From the NCBI GenBank assembly GCA_035471625.1, contig DATIPT010000174.1:1-26605 (forward strand): a stretch of 26,605 nucleotides of DNA. Reading direction: 5' to 3'. How positions within the stretch are numbered: position 1 is the stretch's first letter; every line of letters starts with the position of its first letter. Of the stretch, positions 1 through 8,342 are shown piece after piece. Source of the stretch: DATEVL01 sp035471625. Its GTDB lineage: Bacteria > Chloroflexota > Anaerolineae > Anaerolineales > E44-bin32. The notes beneath the pieces are model-generated. The model worked only from the letters and a program-made list of their open reading frames with translations, was not told where the DNA came from and ran no database searches. The translations under genes were made by a program, and so were the position numbers.

Positions 1-210
1 CGGCCAACCTCCGGCGACCGGGATCGGGGTCTCCGGCGCGCCCGTTGCGGTCGGTTGGAGGGGAAAGAACGGGGAAGGGCGGACTTTCTCCGTCGGGGCC
101 TCGGTCGGTTTCGGCGGGAGGACGGCCGGACGGAGAGCCTCTTCGACAGGAGAGCAGGCTGCCAGGATGAGGGCCAGGGCGGCGGTGAGTCGTCGGAGAT
201 CCAAGATCAT
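1..210 (-). CDS. N-terminus of a lipoprotein (partial, runs off left edge)
   Basis: An open frame starts at an ATG at 210-208 and stays open to the window edge (70 codons). The first 19 residues form a lipoprotein signal: basic LRR, a hydrophobic stretch, and the lipobox ILAAC with the acceptor Cys at residue 19. A Pro/Thr/Glu-rich linker follows, like the one in the LCP protein just upstream. The gene lies 129 bases after the LCP stop on the same strand, so it may share that transcript. No catalytic domain is reached, so its function is unknown; a second LCP protein or another envelope lipoprotein are possibilities. No clear Shine-Dalgarno site precedes the ATG, but no other start lies near it in frame. 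Confidence 0.6.
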   Translation of the reverse strand, partial: MILDLRRLTAALALILAACSPVEEALRPAVLPPKPTEAPTEKVRPSPFFPLQPTATGAPETPIPVAGGWP

Positions 211-339
211 GGTGGGGTTCGAGCGTGCCCGATGCCGGCCACGGCTTCGACGTTCCGGCCACGTGTCTGCCCGTCCCGCCGATCGATGAGGCCTCTGGCC
301 CCGTATCGCAAGACGGCGGACGGCGATACGGCCAAGGTC

Positions 340-1446
340 CTACGGAGGGAACGCCGTGGCCAGCATCGCCTGGATCGCCTCATAGTCCGGCAAGAGTACG
401 GACGCGCCGCTGTAGGGGACCCTCCAGCCGTTGGCCATCGTCGAATCGACTGCGAAACGCCGGATGCGAGTCGGGTCCCCCGAGACCTGGACCGCAAGGG
501 GGATCATGGGCAACACCGGATCCAATCCCATATCGGTGTCGACCAGCGACCGGTACTGCGAGTAGAGCTCCGGGATCCTGCCGAGCGCGTCGAGGCTGAC
601 CGCCTTGGCGAAGATCGCCAGAACAAGCTCCTGCTGGCGCCGCAGCCGGTCGAAGTCGCTGCTCGCCTTCCGAAGGCGCGCGTAGCACAGAGCCGTGAAG
701 CCATCCATGTGCTGGACGCCGACGTAGAAACTCATATAGCGGCCGCCGCACTCGTCGCCGTAGTAGCGCCCGATGTTGACGTCGACACCTCCAAGGCTGT
801 CGACCAAGTACTGGAAGCCGCTGAATTCGATCTCGACCCAGTAGTCGATCGGGATCCCGAAGTTGTACAGGACGGTTTCCTTGGCGAGGTCGGGGCCGCC
901 GCGGGCGTCGGCGACGTTAATGCGATCGACTCTCCATCCGGGGATGAACACATACAGATCGCGCGGCACGGAAAGCAACGTCACCGTCCCTTCAGACGGA
1001 TCGAGGGAGGCGATCATGATCGTGTCGCTTCGGTGTCCGCCCGTGTAGGGACGCGCGTCCGAGCCGAGGATGAGGACATTGATGACGTCGTCATCAAACG
1101 AAATGATTTGGGCCTCGCGCGGGATGTCGATCGCTGACGGTTCGATCGGGGCGGCGTAGTACCCCCAAGGATCGCTCGCGGTGGGGGTGGCCAGGGGAGT
1201 CGCTGTCGCCGTGGCTGTCGGCAAGGGCGTCCCCGTGGGCGGAAGGGGCGCAAAGGCGGTTCCGGTCGGTGTGGCGAATGGGTTGGCCGTGACCAATGGT
1301 CCGCTCGCCTGGGCCGCGCCCGGCACGAGACCCGACAGCGTCGCCGTGCAGGCCAGCGAGTCGAGCGCCAGCAACACGACCGCAGGGAGGAGAACCGACC
1401 TTCGCATGGCGGAAGCCAGCCGGGGATTGTACCAGCGTGGCGGCAT
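340..1446 (-). CDS. LytR-CpsA-Psr (LCP) family envelope protein
   Basis: LCP proteins transfer undecaprenyl-linked glycopolymers to the cell wall or related envelope acceptors, working outside the membrane. The protein has an N-terminal hydrophobic segment (VLLPAVVLLALDSLAC) that is either an anchor or an imperfect lipoprotein signal. A Thr/Pro/Ala-rich linker comes next, then the LCP domain with LILGSDAR, RSDTIMIASLDP, LLSVPRDLYV and FDRLRRQQELVLAIF, which hold the conserved Asp and Arg residues of the family. The start at 1446 is preferred because GGAAGG lies about 10 bases upstream. ATGs at 1464 and 1407 are alternatives; the latter begins directly at the signal segment. It follows the sensor-like gene by about 50 bases and is probably co-transcribed with it. 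The exact polymer substrate cannot be read from sequence. Confidence 0.9.
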   Translation of the reverse strand: MPPRWYNPRLASAMRRSVLLPAVVLLALDSLACTATLSGLVPGAAQASGPLVTANPFATPTGTAFAPLPPTGTPLPTATATATPLATPTASDPWGYYAAPIEPSAIDIPREAQIISFDDDVINVLILGSDARPYTGGHRSDTIMIASLDPSEGTVTLLSVPRDLYVFIPGWRVDRINVADARGGPDLAKETVLYNFGIPIDYWVEIEFSGFQYLVDSLGGVDVNIGRYYGDECGGRYMSFYVGVQHMDGFTALCYARLRKASSDFDRLRRQQELVLAIFAKAVSLDALGRIPELYSQYRSLVDTDMGLDPVLPMIPLAVQVSGDPTRIRRFAVDSTMANGWRVPYSGASVLLPDYEAIQAMLATAFPP

Positions 1447-1497
1447 TTTGCAGACGCCTTCCATGCCGGATAGGTTCCCGCCAGATTTCCGAGCGCC

Positions 1498-3678
1498 CTA
1501 GGAGAAGGAAAGGTGCGCGCCGAGAGTGGGGAAGAGGATGAAGAAGGTCGTGCCGCCCGCAGGATCCCGCTCCACCCAGGCCCGGCCTCCGATGGATTCG
1601 GCCAGGGCTTTGACCCGAGCCATACGATGGGTGTCGATCCCTAGGCCTCGCACCGGGTCACCCCACCGGCTGGCCGTAAAGACCCGATGCAGGTCATCAG
1701 CGGCCACCCCGCGGCCGCGGTCGGTGATGGCGAGGATCGCCACGCCCTGCCCGTCGTCAGCGTGGAGGCTGAGGTGGATCTCCCGACCGGATGCCGTCGC
1801 TGCGGCGGCGTTGGTGAGGAGGTCGGAGATGATCGTCCGGATCGTATCCGCATCCGCCGGGGCCGGCACGACCTGTGCCGGGAGGTCGAGCCGGACCGAC
1901 AGGCCCCGGGAGTGAAGGTCTTCGTGGAGGACTTCCAGGGCCTGCTCGATGCACGCGGCCAGATCGCTTCGCTCGGGAGACGGGGGAGGAACGCTCGACC
2001 GGGCGTGTGCGGCGAGGCGGGCCAGACTCTCCTCCATCCGGCGCACCGCCGCCCGGATCCGCTCGAGGAACTTCCTCTGATTCGCCCCGAGGAGGCCGAT
2101 CGACTCTCCCAGAAGCAGTTCCGTGTACCCGGCGATCGCGGCGAGCGGTTGACGCGCTTCATCGATGGACCGCGTGAATCCGTTCGAGGATCGAGGTCCT
2201 TGTGACCGTGGTTCGCCACCCTCGGGGCCTTGGCGGGCGTCGGCGAGAGCCGACAGGGCGAGCGCAAGTTCCGCCCGAAGGCGATCGACCTCCGGCTCGC
2301 GTGGCCGCGGCTGCAGGGCCACTTCCCGGACCCGGGCAAGTTCGGCCTCCAGCGTCTCGATCGTCTGGTAAGCCTCGGCAAGCTGAGCCTGCAAATCATC
2401 GAGCCCCACCCACGGGAAATCGCGTTCGCTGGAGGCGGCGAGCGCCGTCTGGAGCTCCTCAATCTGCTGGTGGGCGCGCGCAAGCGCGAGTCGATCCGCC
2501 GCCATCCCCTGGCTGTCCGGTGTGGCCATCGTTATCTGGCCCAGTCGTTCGCCCAGGCCTGGGGCGAGGCCCTCGAGCGTGCGGCGGGCTTCCTCGGGCA
2601 AGGCCGGCTTCCCCTGGGCGGAAAGAAGAAGGAGACCTCCGACGGCAGCGCCTTCGGCCGAAAGCGGCACAAGCAGTCCCGAGGCGAGTGCGCTGGCTCC
2701 CAGGACCTGAAGGATCGTTTGCACGTCGGGGTGGGGCGACTCGGCCGGAAAACGGAGAAACCTTCCGCCTTCGATCGCCTGGACGATGGCGGGAGAGGCC
2801 TGCGGGTCAAGAGGTATAGCGGGGATCGACAGCCTGCGGGCAGAGTCGTACCCGCCCAGGACCGAGAACCCGGTCTCTCCGCTTGGGGACATCAACACCA
2901 CGGATACGTCGGCGCGCAGCGTGATTCCGATGGATTCACAAAGGGCAGCCGCGAAGCTCGGACCGTCCCGGGCCTCCGCAAGGCGAAGGAGCGGAGCGGC
3001 CGCGCGAGGGGAGAGAGAGTCTGTAGGCGTCGCCGGGGCGGAGGAGGCCTTGGCATCGGTCGCGAGGACGATGACCGCTCCGATGGCAAGGACGGGAGAT
3101 GCAAGCGCCATCGACAGCAGGATGGAGGGTGCCCCGGTCGGCGCCGGCGGGTTTGCGGCGACGTGCACCGCCGTGCCGCCGACGATCATGGTCAGCCCGG
3201 TGGCGAAGACCGCCCATTTCGCTGGACGTCGGAACGCGAGCCCAAGCACGGCTGCCGAGCCGACGGCAAGGGCAAGGACCGACCAGGCCAGATCGAGGGA
3301 GGACACATTGAATTGTTCCGAACCTGGATAGAAGGCTAGGCTTGCGGTGAAGAGCAATCCAGCGGCTGCAAGCACCGCCGTCAGGACCCGATCGGGCGAG
3401 CTTCCTGCCCGGGGTCCGAATGCAGCCCAACCCACTGCGGCCGGCACCAGAACGGCGAAGAGGCGCTCCAGGGGGATGAGCAGCACAGAGGATCTGCCGA
3501 GGAGAGCCGCCAGGAGCCACGGGAACCCCACGGCGACGAGGAGTCCGCTTGCGATGGCCCATCGGTCGGCGGTGACCGAGGCTTGCCGACCGCGCCAGGC
3601 CCATGCTGAGCCGAGCACGATGGCGAAGCATGCGACCGAGAGGATTGGCTCGACAAGGTAAGCTGGCAAGGAAGCCAC
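1498..3678 (-). CDS. 7-TM, GAF, histidine-kinase-like protein without phospho-acceptor His
   Basis: Seven hydrophobic segments (about residues 6-28, 41-60, 64-87, 97-117, 129-150, 153-173 and 185-207) form a membrane sensor. A GAF-like domain (about 235-380), coiled coil (395-480), HisKA-like helix (500-560) and HATPase_c domain (about 605-720) follow. The usual S-H-E-L-R-T-P-L box reads I-D-E-A-R-Q-P-L, so the phospho-acceptor His is Asp506. ATP-site motifs remain: LLTNA at 620-624, DRGRG at 653-657 and GGTTFF near 708. It may therefore bind ATP, or act as an allosteric partner, without autophosphorylating. Start: the GTG at 3678 has GGAGG only a few bases away, while a TTG at 3669 has better spacing. 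No response regulator is adjacent; the downstream LCP gene suggests an envelope-related role. Confidence 0.82.
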   Translation of the reverse strand: MASLPAYLVEPILSVACFAIVLGSAWAWRGRQASVTADRWAIASGLLVAVGFPWLLAALLGRSSVLLIPLERLFAVLVPAAVGWAAFGPRAGSSPDRVLTAVLAAAGLLFTASLAFYPGSEQFNVSSLDLAWSVLALAVGSAAVLGLAFRRPAKWAVFATGLTMIVGGTAVHVAANPPAPTGAPSILLSMALASPVLAIGAVIVLATDAKASSAPATPTDSLSPRAAAPLLRLAEARDGPSFAAALCESIGITLRADVSVVLMSPSGETGFSVLGGYDSARRLSIPAIPLDPQASPAIVQAIEGGRFLRFPAESPHPDVQTILQVLGASALASGLLVPLSAEGAAVGGLLLLSAQGKPALPEEARRTLEGLAPGLGERLGQITMATPDSQGMAADRLALARAHQQIEELQTALAASSERDFPWVGLDDLQAQLAEAYQTIETLEAELARVREVALQPRPREPEVDRLRAELALALSALADARQGPEGGEPRSQGPRSSNGFTRSIDEARQPLAAIAGYTELLLGESIGLLGANQRKFLERIRAAVRRMEESLARLAAHARSSVPPPSPERSDLAACIEQALEVLHEDLHSRGLSVRLDLPAQVVPAPADADTIRTIISDLLTNAAAATASGREIHLSLHADDGQGVAILAITDRGRGVAADDLHRVFTASRWGDPVRGLGIDTHRMARVKALAESIGGRAWVERDPAGGTTFFILFPTLGAHLSFS

Positions 3679-3721
3679 CCCCTCCCGCCTGCAAGGGAGC
3701 TTCGTTCAGGCCCAGTTGGCG

Positions 3722-3750
3722 ATTCTAGCATCGAGCAACCGGACTTCGGC
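3722..3750 (-). promoter_or_regulatory. Candidate promoter of the kinase-like/LCP operon
   Basis: On the minus strand TAGAAT (3727-3722) is a good -10 element, 44 bases or more upstream of the GTG start. The -35 position (about 3750-3745, GCCGAA) is weak. The region is shared with the divergent kimA promoter. Confidence 0.35.
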
Positions 3751-3780
3751 CGGGATGAGCCAGGGGTGTCCTCGGGCGTC

Positions 3781-3809
3781 TTGACACCCTCATCGGCAAG
3801 GCTTACTAT
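3781..3809 (+). promoter_or_regulatory. Strong promoter of the kimA-RCK operon
   Basis: TTGACA (3781-3786, perfect -35), a 17-base spacer and TACTAT (3804-3809, 4 of 6 matches to the -10) predict a start of transcription at about 3816-3818. No ydaO-type c-di-AMP riboswitch fits in the short leader. Confidence 0.7.
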
Positions 3810-3817
3810 CCACCGCC

Positions 3818-3840
3818 GTGCCCCGGGTGTGCCGGGGCGT
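3818..3840 (+). promoter_or_regulatory. Hairpin at the predicted 5' end of the kimA mRNA
   Basis: GCCCCGG (3820-3826), loop GTGTG, and CCGGGGC (3832-3838) form a 7-bp perfect stem that two G-U pairs can extend to 3818/3840. It begins at the predicted transcription start, so it would cap the transcript if translation begins at ATG 3857. Confidence 0.45.
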
Positions 3841-3856
3841 ACAGATCGGCAGAGAG

Positions 3857-5833
3857 ATGGCTACGCTTGAGAACGGCGGCGGGACGACCGTCCTCCGCCG
3901 CACCATTGATTCTCCGCCCGCTCGCAACTGGCTGACCTGGTTGATCGGCCGTCCGCTTCAGACGGCGGACGCGCCTCACCAGACGATCGGACGAACGGTC
4001 GGCCTGGCGGTCTTCGCCTCCGACGCCTTGTCGTCGACGGCCTACGCGACGCAGGAGATCCTCGTTGTGTTGGCCGCCGCCGGGGCGATCGCCTTTGGCC
4101 TGGCGCTGCCAATCTCGGTCGCGATCGTCGTCCTGCTGGCGATCGTGACCATCTCCTACCGGCAGACGATCCACGCGTATCCGGGCGGCGGCGGAGCCTA
4201 CATCGTTTCCCGCGACAACCTCGGCGAGCTCCCGGCGCAAGCCGCCGGGGCTGCGTTGTTGATGGACTACATCCTGACGGTGGCGGTCTCGATCTCCTCG
4301 GGGGTGGCGCAGATCGTCTCGGCCTTCCCGGCGATCGCGCCGTACCGCGTGCCCCTCGCCGTTGGGATGGTACTGCTCATCATGTTGATCAACCTGCGAG
4401 GCGTGAAGGAGTCCGGTCGGGCGTTCGCCATTCCCACCTACTTCTTTGTGGCATCGATGGTCCTGACGGTCGGGTTGGGACTTGTCCGCTACCTCACCGG
4501 GGCTCTTGGGGCGGTGGTGGATGCGCCTCCGATGCACGGCCTGGAGCCCGTTGCGATCGTGACCCCCTTCCTGCTCCTGCATGCCTTCGCCAATGGAACG
4601 ACAGCCCTGACCGGTGTGGAAGCGATCTCCAATGGGATTCCGGCGTTTCGAGAACCACGCAGTCGCAACGCCGCGATCACCTTGGTCTGGATGGCGGCCA
4701 TTCTGGGAGGCCTGTTTCTCGGGATCACGTTCTTGGCTGTGCAGATTGGGGCCGTCCCATCGGAGACCGAAACCGTCATTTCGCAGTTGGCGCGCACGGT
4801 CTTTGGCGGCCGCGAGCTGGCCTATCTGGTCGTGATTTCGGCGACCACCGTGATTCTGATCATGGCGGCCAATACGTCCTTCGCCGATTTCCCACGGCTG
4901 AGCGCGCTGGCCGCAGCCGATGGCTTCCTGCCGCGCCAGTTGACCTACCGGGGTAGCCGCCTGGTCTACTCTCGGGGCATCGCCGCCCTTGCCTTGCTGG
5001 CATCGCTGCTGATCATCGTCTTCAAGGCCAGCGTAACGCTCCTGATCCCGCTGTACGCGATCGGGGTGTTCCTCTCGTTCACCCTATCCCAATCGGGAAT
5101 GGCCAGGCGCTGGTGGAAGATCGGGCACCTGAAGCCCGGGGAGGAACGACAGGAGAGGGGCTCGACCTTGCGGCCCGAAAGCGGTTGGCGCCTCAAACTC
5201 GTCGTCAACGGATTCGGGGCCTTGTGCACAGCCATCGTCATGGGGGTATTCGCCTGGACCAAGTTCTCCCAGGGGGCCTGGCTGATCCTCCTGATCCTGC
5301 CGGTACTGGTCTTCGTCTTCTCCTCCATCCATCGGCACTACCGGTCGCTGGCCGGGCGTTTGTCACTCGAGGACTACGGCGCGCCGCCGCAGGTCCGACG
5401 CCACCGGGTCCTGCTGCCCGTGAGCGGGGTCCACCGCGGCACTCTGGCAGGCCTGCGCTATGCTCGTTCGCTCTCGGACGATGTCACCGCCGTCCACGTG
5501 GCGCTGGATGAGGGCGAGGCGGAGAAAGTGCGCAAGAAGTGGGAGACGTGGGGCGACGGGGTTCGGCTCGTGATGTTGGATTCGCCCTACCGGCTCCTTC
5601 TCGAGCCGTTGCTTGGCTACATCCAGGAAGTCGCCGCGCAGCGTCAGCCGGGCGAGACGATCACGATCGTCGTTCCGCAGTTCGTGCCGAAGGGTTGGTG
5701 GGCGAATCTGTTGCACACCCAGACGGCCTGGTGGCTGCGGATGGCCTTGATGTTCAAACCTGGCTTCGTGATCACCGACGTCCCCTACCAGGTGGATACC
5801 GGGCCGTCCTCGGTTCAGGAGAGCCTGCCGTGA
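3857..5833 (+). CDS. kimA: KimA-family potassium/proton symporter (APC fold)
   Basis: KimA (formerly YdaO) of Bacillus subtilis is a high-affinity K+/H+ symporter in the cytoplasmic membrane. This protein follows that family along its length: FASDALSSTAYATQEI, SYRQTIHAYPGGGGAYIVS, LLMDYILTVAVSIS, TALTGVEAISN, about 12 membrane helices, and a cytosolic C-terminal domain with GVRLVMLDSPYRLL. Numbered from GTG 3818, D69, Y76, D150, Y151, T154, S158, T265 and E268 keep the spacing I recall for the B. subtilis K+-site residues. ATG 3857 is the chosen start, but its Shine-Dalgarno is weak (AGAGAG). GTG 3818 would be nearly leaderless and add 13 residues. The stop overlaps the next start by 4 bases. 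A general amino-acid permease is the less likely alternative. Confidence 0.85.
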   Translation: MATLENGGGTTVLRRTIDSPPARNWLTWLIGRPLQTADAPHQTIGRTVGLAVFASDALSSTAYATQEILVVLAAAGAIAFGLALPISVAIVVLLAIVTISYRQTIHAYPGGGGAYIVSRDNLGELPAQAAGAALLMDYILTVAVSISSGVAQIVSAFPAIAPYRVPLAVGMVLLIMLINLRGVKESGRAFAIPTYFFVASMVLTVGLGLVRYLTGALGAVVDAPPMHGLEPVAIVTPFLLLHAFANGTTALTGVEAISNGIPAFREPRSRNAAITLVWMAAILGGLFLGITFLAVQIGAVPSETETVISQLARTVFGGRELAYLVVISATTVILIMAANTSFADFPRLSALAAADGFLPRQLTYRGSRLVYSRGIAALALLASLLIIVFKASVTLLIPLYAIGVFLSFTLSQSGMARRWWKIGHLKPGEERQERGSTLRPESGWRLKLVVNGFGALCTAIVMGVFAWTKFSQGAWLILLILPVLVFVFSSIHRHYRSLAGRLSLEDYGAPPQVRRHRVLLPVSGVHRGTLAGLRYARSLSDDVTAVHVALDEGEAEKVRKKWETWGDGVRLVMLDSPYRLLLEPLLGYIQEVAAQRQPGETITIVVPQFVPKGWWANLLHTQTAWWLRMALMFKPGFVITDVPYQVDTGPSSVQESLP

Positions 5834-6483
5834 ATTTCATCGTCGTCGGCTGCGGAAGGTTGGGCTCCGACCTTGCCCGGAGATTGTTCGAGCAACGCCA
5901 TGAGGTGAGCGTCGTCGACCAGCGCGGGGAAGCCTTCGAAAACCTCGGACCGGAGTTCCGCGGGCGCACGATCGAAGGGGAAGTCCTCGACCAGCACGTG
6001 TTGCGCCGAGCCGGGATCGAGGACGCCGACGGGCTGGCCGCCGTGACCAACTCCGACAGCGTGAACGCCGTGGTCGCCCATGCGGCGCGGACGATCTTCA
6101 AGGTTCCCCAGGTGATTGCCCGCAACTATGACCCGGGACGACGGCCGCTGTTCGAGGCTTTCGGTCTCCAGGTCGTCAGTTCGACCGAGTGGGGGGCCCA
6201 GCGGATCGAAGAGCTCCTGATCCATGGTGAAATGCGCATGGTCTTCTCCGCTGGAAATGGCGAAGTCGAGGTGTACGAGGTGGCCATCCCGGCGGGCTGG
6301 TGGGGACGGCGTCTGAAGGAACTGGCTGGCGAGGAGGCTCTGATCATCGCCCTCACCCGTGCCGGACGGGCGCAATTGCCGGACGGCGATGAGCCCCTTG
6401 AGCAGGGAGACGTGATCCACATCAGCGCGACGATGCGCGGCATCCAGGGAATCCGGTCCCGCCTTGCCGGGCAGGAGAGCTGA
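5830..6483 (+). CDS. TrkA/KtrA-type RCK potassium-transport regulator 1
   Basis: A 217-residue cytosolic protein with an N-terminal TrkA-N (RCK) Rossmann domain and a C-terminal TrkA-C domain. GCGRLG at residues 8-13 is the dinucleotide-binding loop, and VSVVDQ ends strand 2 with the acidic residue that binds the ribose. Such subunits bind NAD(H), ATP/ADP or sometimes c-di-AMP and gate K+ transporters. The GTG start overlaps the kimA stop as GTGA, indicating translational coupling. The frame is open further upstream inside kimA, but that part is not coding because kimA is conserved there. TrkA proteins usually partner TrkH or KtrB; none is encoded in this window, so KimA is the likely partner. 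Confidence 0.88.
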   Translation: MNFIVVGCGRLGSDLARRLFEQRHEVSVVDQRGEAFENLGPEFRGRTIEGEVLDQHVLRRAGIEDADGLAAVTNSDSVNAVVAHAARTIFKVPQVIARNYDPGRRPLFEAFGLQVVSSTEWGAQRIEELLIHGEMRMVFSAGNGEVEVYEVAIPAGWWGRRLKELAGEEALIIALTRAGRAQLPDGDEPLEQGDVIHISATMRGIQGIRSRLAGQES

Positions 6484-6484
6484 A

Positions 6485-7225
6485 ATGTTCGTCGTCATCG
6501 CAGGAGGCGGTCGGACCGGGGCCCAGCTGGCGGCGCTCCTCGTCGAGCAGAACTACCGTGTCAAGCTGATCGAACATCGGCCGGAGATCTTGGTTCGAAT
6601 CCACCGCGAGCTCCCGACCGAAGTCATCCATGAGGGCGACGCCACCGACCCGGCCGTCCTCGAGAGCGCCGGTGTTCGAGACGCGGACGTCCTGGCTGCG
6701 TGCACCCCGTCGGACGCCGAGAACCTGGCGCTGTGTTTCTTCGCCCGGGAGCGCTTCCTGGTGCCGCGGACGATCGCCCGCGTCAACAATCCGGCCACTG
6801 CCTGGTTGTTCAACGCCCCGTTCGGTGTGGATGTCGCCCTGAATCAGGCCGAGATCCTCTCGAGCCTGATCGAGGAAGAGATGTCGCTGGGCGACATGAT
6901 GACCCTGGTGAAGATCCGCCGCGGCCGCTACTCGCTGGTCGAAGAGAAAGTGCCGCAGGGGGCGCCGGCGATCGGGATCCCGATCAAGGATCTGACGCTT
7001 CCGCCGAACTGCGTCATCGCCGCGATCATCCGCTCAGGCGAAATCGTCGTGCCCCGGGGTGTGACGGCCTTCGAGCCCGGCGATGAGGTCTTGGCGGTCG
7101 TCGATCGGGAGGCGGCCGACGACCTGGCGGCGTTGCTGGGATCGGGCCCGCCGGATGACAGGCTGCGACCCAGCCTCGCTCCAAGGAGCACAGAGCCCGG
7201 CGGCGGTCCCCCCGGTTCGGACTGA
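6485..7225 (+). CDS. TrkA/KtrA-type RCK potassium-transport regulator 2
   Basis: A second RCK protein, 246 residues, begins one base after the stop of the first. AGGAG lies 7 bases before the ATG. It has GGGRTG at residues 7-12, LIEHRPE ending strand 2, and a TrkA-C domain at about 140-220 (IPIKDLTLPPNCVI, FEPGDEVLAVV). About 25 Pro/Arg-rich residues extend the C-terminus. The two RCKs are clearly diverged, so they probably form a hetero-assembly and are not a recent duplication. Mycobacterium tuberculosis has a comparable pair (CeoB/CeoC) next to a KimA-like membrane protein. Confidence 0.88.
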   Translation: MFVVIAGGGRTGAQLAALLVEQNYRVKLIEHRPEILVRIHRELPTEVIHEGDATDPAVLESAGVRDADVLAACTPSDAENLALCFFARERFLVPRTIARVNNPATAWLFNAPFGVDVALNQAEILSSLIEEEMSLGDMMTLVKIRRGRYSLVEEKVPQGAPAIGIPIKDLTLPPNCVIAAIIRSGEIVVPRGVTAFEPGDEVLAVVDREAADDLAALLGSGPPDDRLRPSLAPRSTEPGGGPPGSD

Positions 7226-7250
7226 GCCGACCCGGCGTACCGCTCTTCCG

Positions 7251-8339
7251 TCAAGTCTTCGGCGTGGGGGTTGAGGGTTTCTCGATCTTGGGCTTGTAGG
7301 CCTGGAGCGGGGCTGTCTGGATGTTGACGTCGACCGCTTTGGCCGACTTCCCGAGCCCGACCCAGCGGAAGGTCAGCATCCCGTACAGCAGCGACAGCCA
7401 AAGCGTAATGCCCGTGTACGCCAGCGCGATCAGCGCCGCGCTGGCGAGGGGTACGCCGATCCCGGCGAGGGCCACGGTCAGGATCCCCTCGATCAGCCCG
7501 ATGCCGGCAGGCGTGGGCGTGACGACTGTGAACATGTAGAAGATCGCGTAGGCCGCAATCAGCGTTCCGGCCGTAAAGGGCTGTCGAAAGGCCACGAAGC
7601 ACAGGAACAGGATCGAGATCATCAAAGCCTTGTGCGAGAGTGACAGGGCGAAGGGCAGCAGAAGGCCGGCCCGCGATCGCCGCAGATCGTTGAGGCCCTC
7701 GGCCATGTCGTGCGCCAGATTGCGCGCCTTCTCGAGGTCCAGGTAGTCGCGGTGCACGAAGCGTTGGAGAAGTCGATTGATGAAGGCGCCGCCCTTGGTC
7801 AGGATCGACGCCAGGCGGTCGGGATTGCGCCAGGCGAGGTACAACCACGAAGCTAGGACCATCGCGTACACGCCCAAGATGACGGTCGCGACGACCTCGG
7901 GCGTTTCCAACCGACCGCGCCGGATCAGGACGGCAATCCCGAGCGCGACCATGCCAAGTGCCGCGACGAAGTCGAACAGGTAGTACATCGCAAGCGCAAC
8001 CGTCACCCGGGCGCCGGGGAGACCGCGCTTGCGGCCATCCGCCACAAAGACCGCCATTCCGCCCCAGCCGCCGCTCGAGGTCACGATCGTGAAGAATACC
8101 GACGCGACCCATAGCATCGTCAGTCGGCCTACTCCTTCGGCGAGGCCGAGCAGGCGATAGATCGAACGGATCGTCACCCCGTTGTTCAAGACCGCCACGA
8201 GGTGAAGGAGGACGGCGAGCACAAGCCAGTGCGGCAGGCCCCGCTGGAACGTCTCGACGACCTGGTTGAGATCGGCCTGGCGCGCCAGGACGAACAGGAT
8301 CGCCAGGAGGACGACAACCGCAAGGATGAACTTGCGCAT
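7251..8339 (-). CDS. Flippase-like membrane protein (LPG synthase TM region family)
   Basis: A polytopic protein of 362 residues with about 8 membrane helices, matching the lysylphosphatidylglycerol-synthase transmembrane/UPF0104 family. Typical features are FFTIVTSSGGWGGMAVFV near residues 82-99 and VVTPTPAGIGLIEG near 270-283. Family members are flippases or transporters for lipids or lipid-linked sugars. The C-terminal aminoacyl-transferase domain of MprF is absent, so lysine transfer to lipid is not expected. The ATG lies 3 bases after the fabD stop, which implies coupled expression with fatty-acid synthesis. It converges with the second RCK gene, 25 bases away. A Pro/Thr/Lys-rich cytosolic tail ends the protein. 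Confidence 0.82.
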   Translation of the reverse strand: MRKFILAVVVLLAILFVLARQADLNQVVETFQRGLPHWLVLAVLLHLVAVLNNGVTIRSIYRLLGLAEGVGRLTMLWVASVFFTIVTSSGGWGGMAVFVADGRKRGLPGARVTVALAMYYLFDFVAALGMVALGIAVLIRRGRLETPEVVATVILGVYAMVLASWLYLAWRNPDRLASILTKGGAFINRLLQRFVHRDYLDLEKARNLAHDMAEGLNDLRRSRAGLLLPFALSLSHKALMISILFLCFVAFRQPFTAGTLIAAYAIFYMFTVVTPTPAGIGLIEGILTVALAGIGVPLASAALIALAYTGITLWLSLLYGMLTFRWVGLGKSAKAVDVNIQTAPLQAYKPKIEKPSTPTPKT

Positions 8340-8342
8340 GAC

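Noticed and set aside
55..1137. A 360-codon plus-strand open frame at the left end
   Set aside because: It is antisense to the LCP domain and to the lipoprotein signal, both of which have clear motifs.
3818..3856. A ydaO-type c-di-AMP riboswitch before kimA
   Set aside because: The predicted leader is about 40 bases, far too short for this riboswitch, and none of its conserved parts is visible.
5539..5829. N-terminal extension of the first RCK protein into kimA
   Set aside because: The Rossmann start MNFIVVGCGRLG begins at GTG 5830, and the extension overlaps the conserved kimA C-terminus in another frame.
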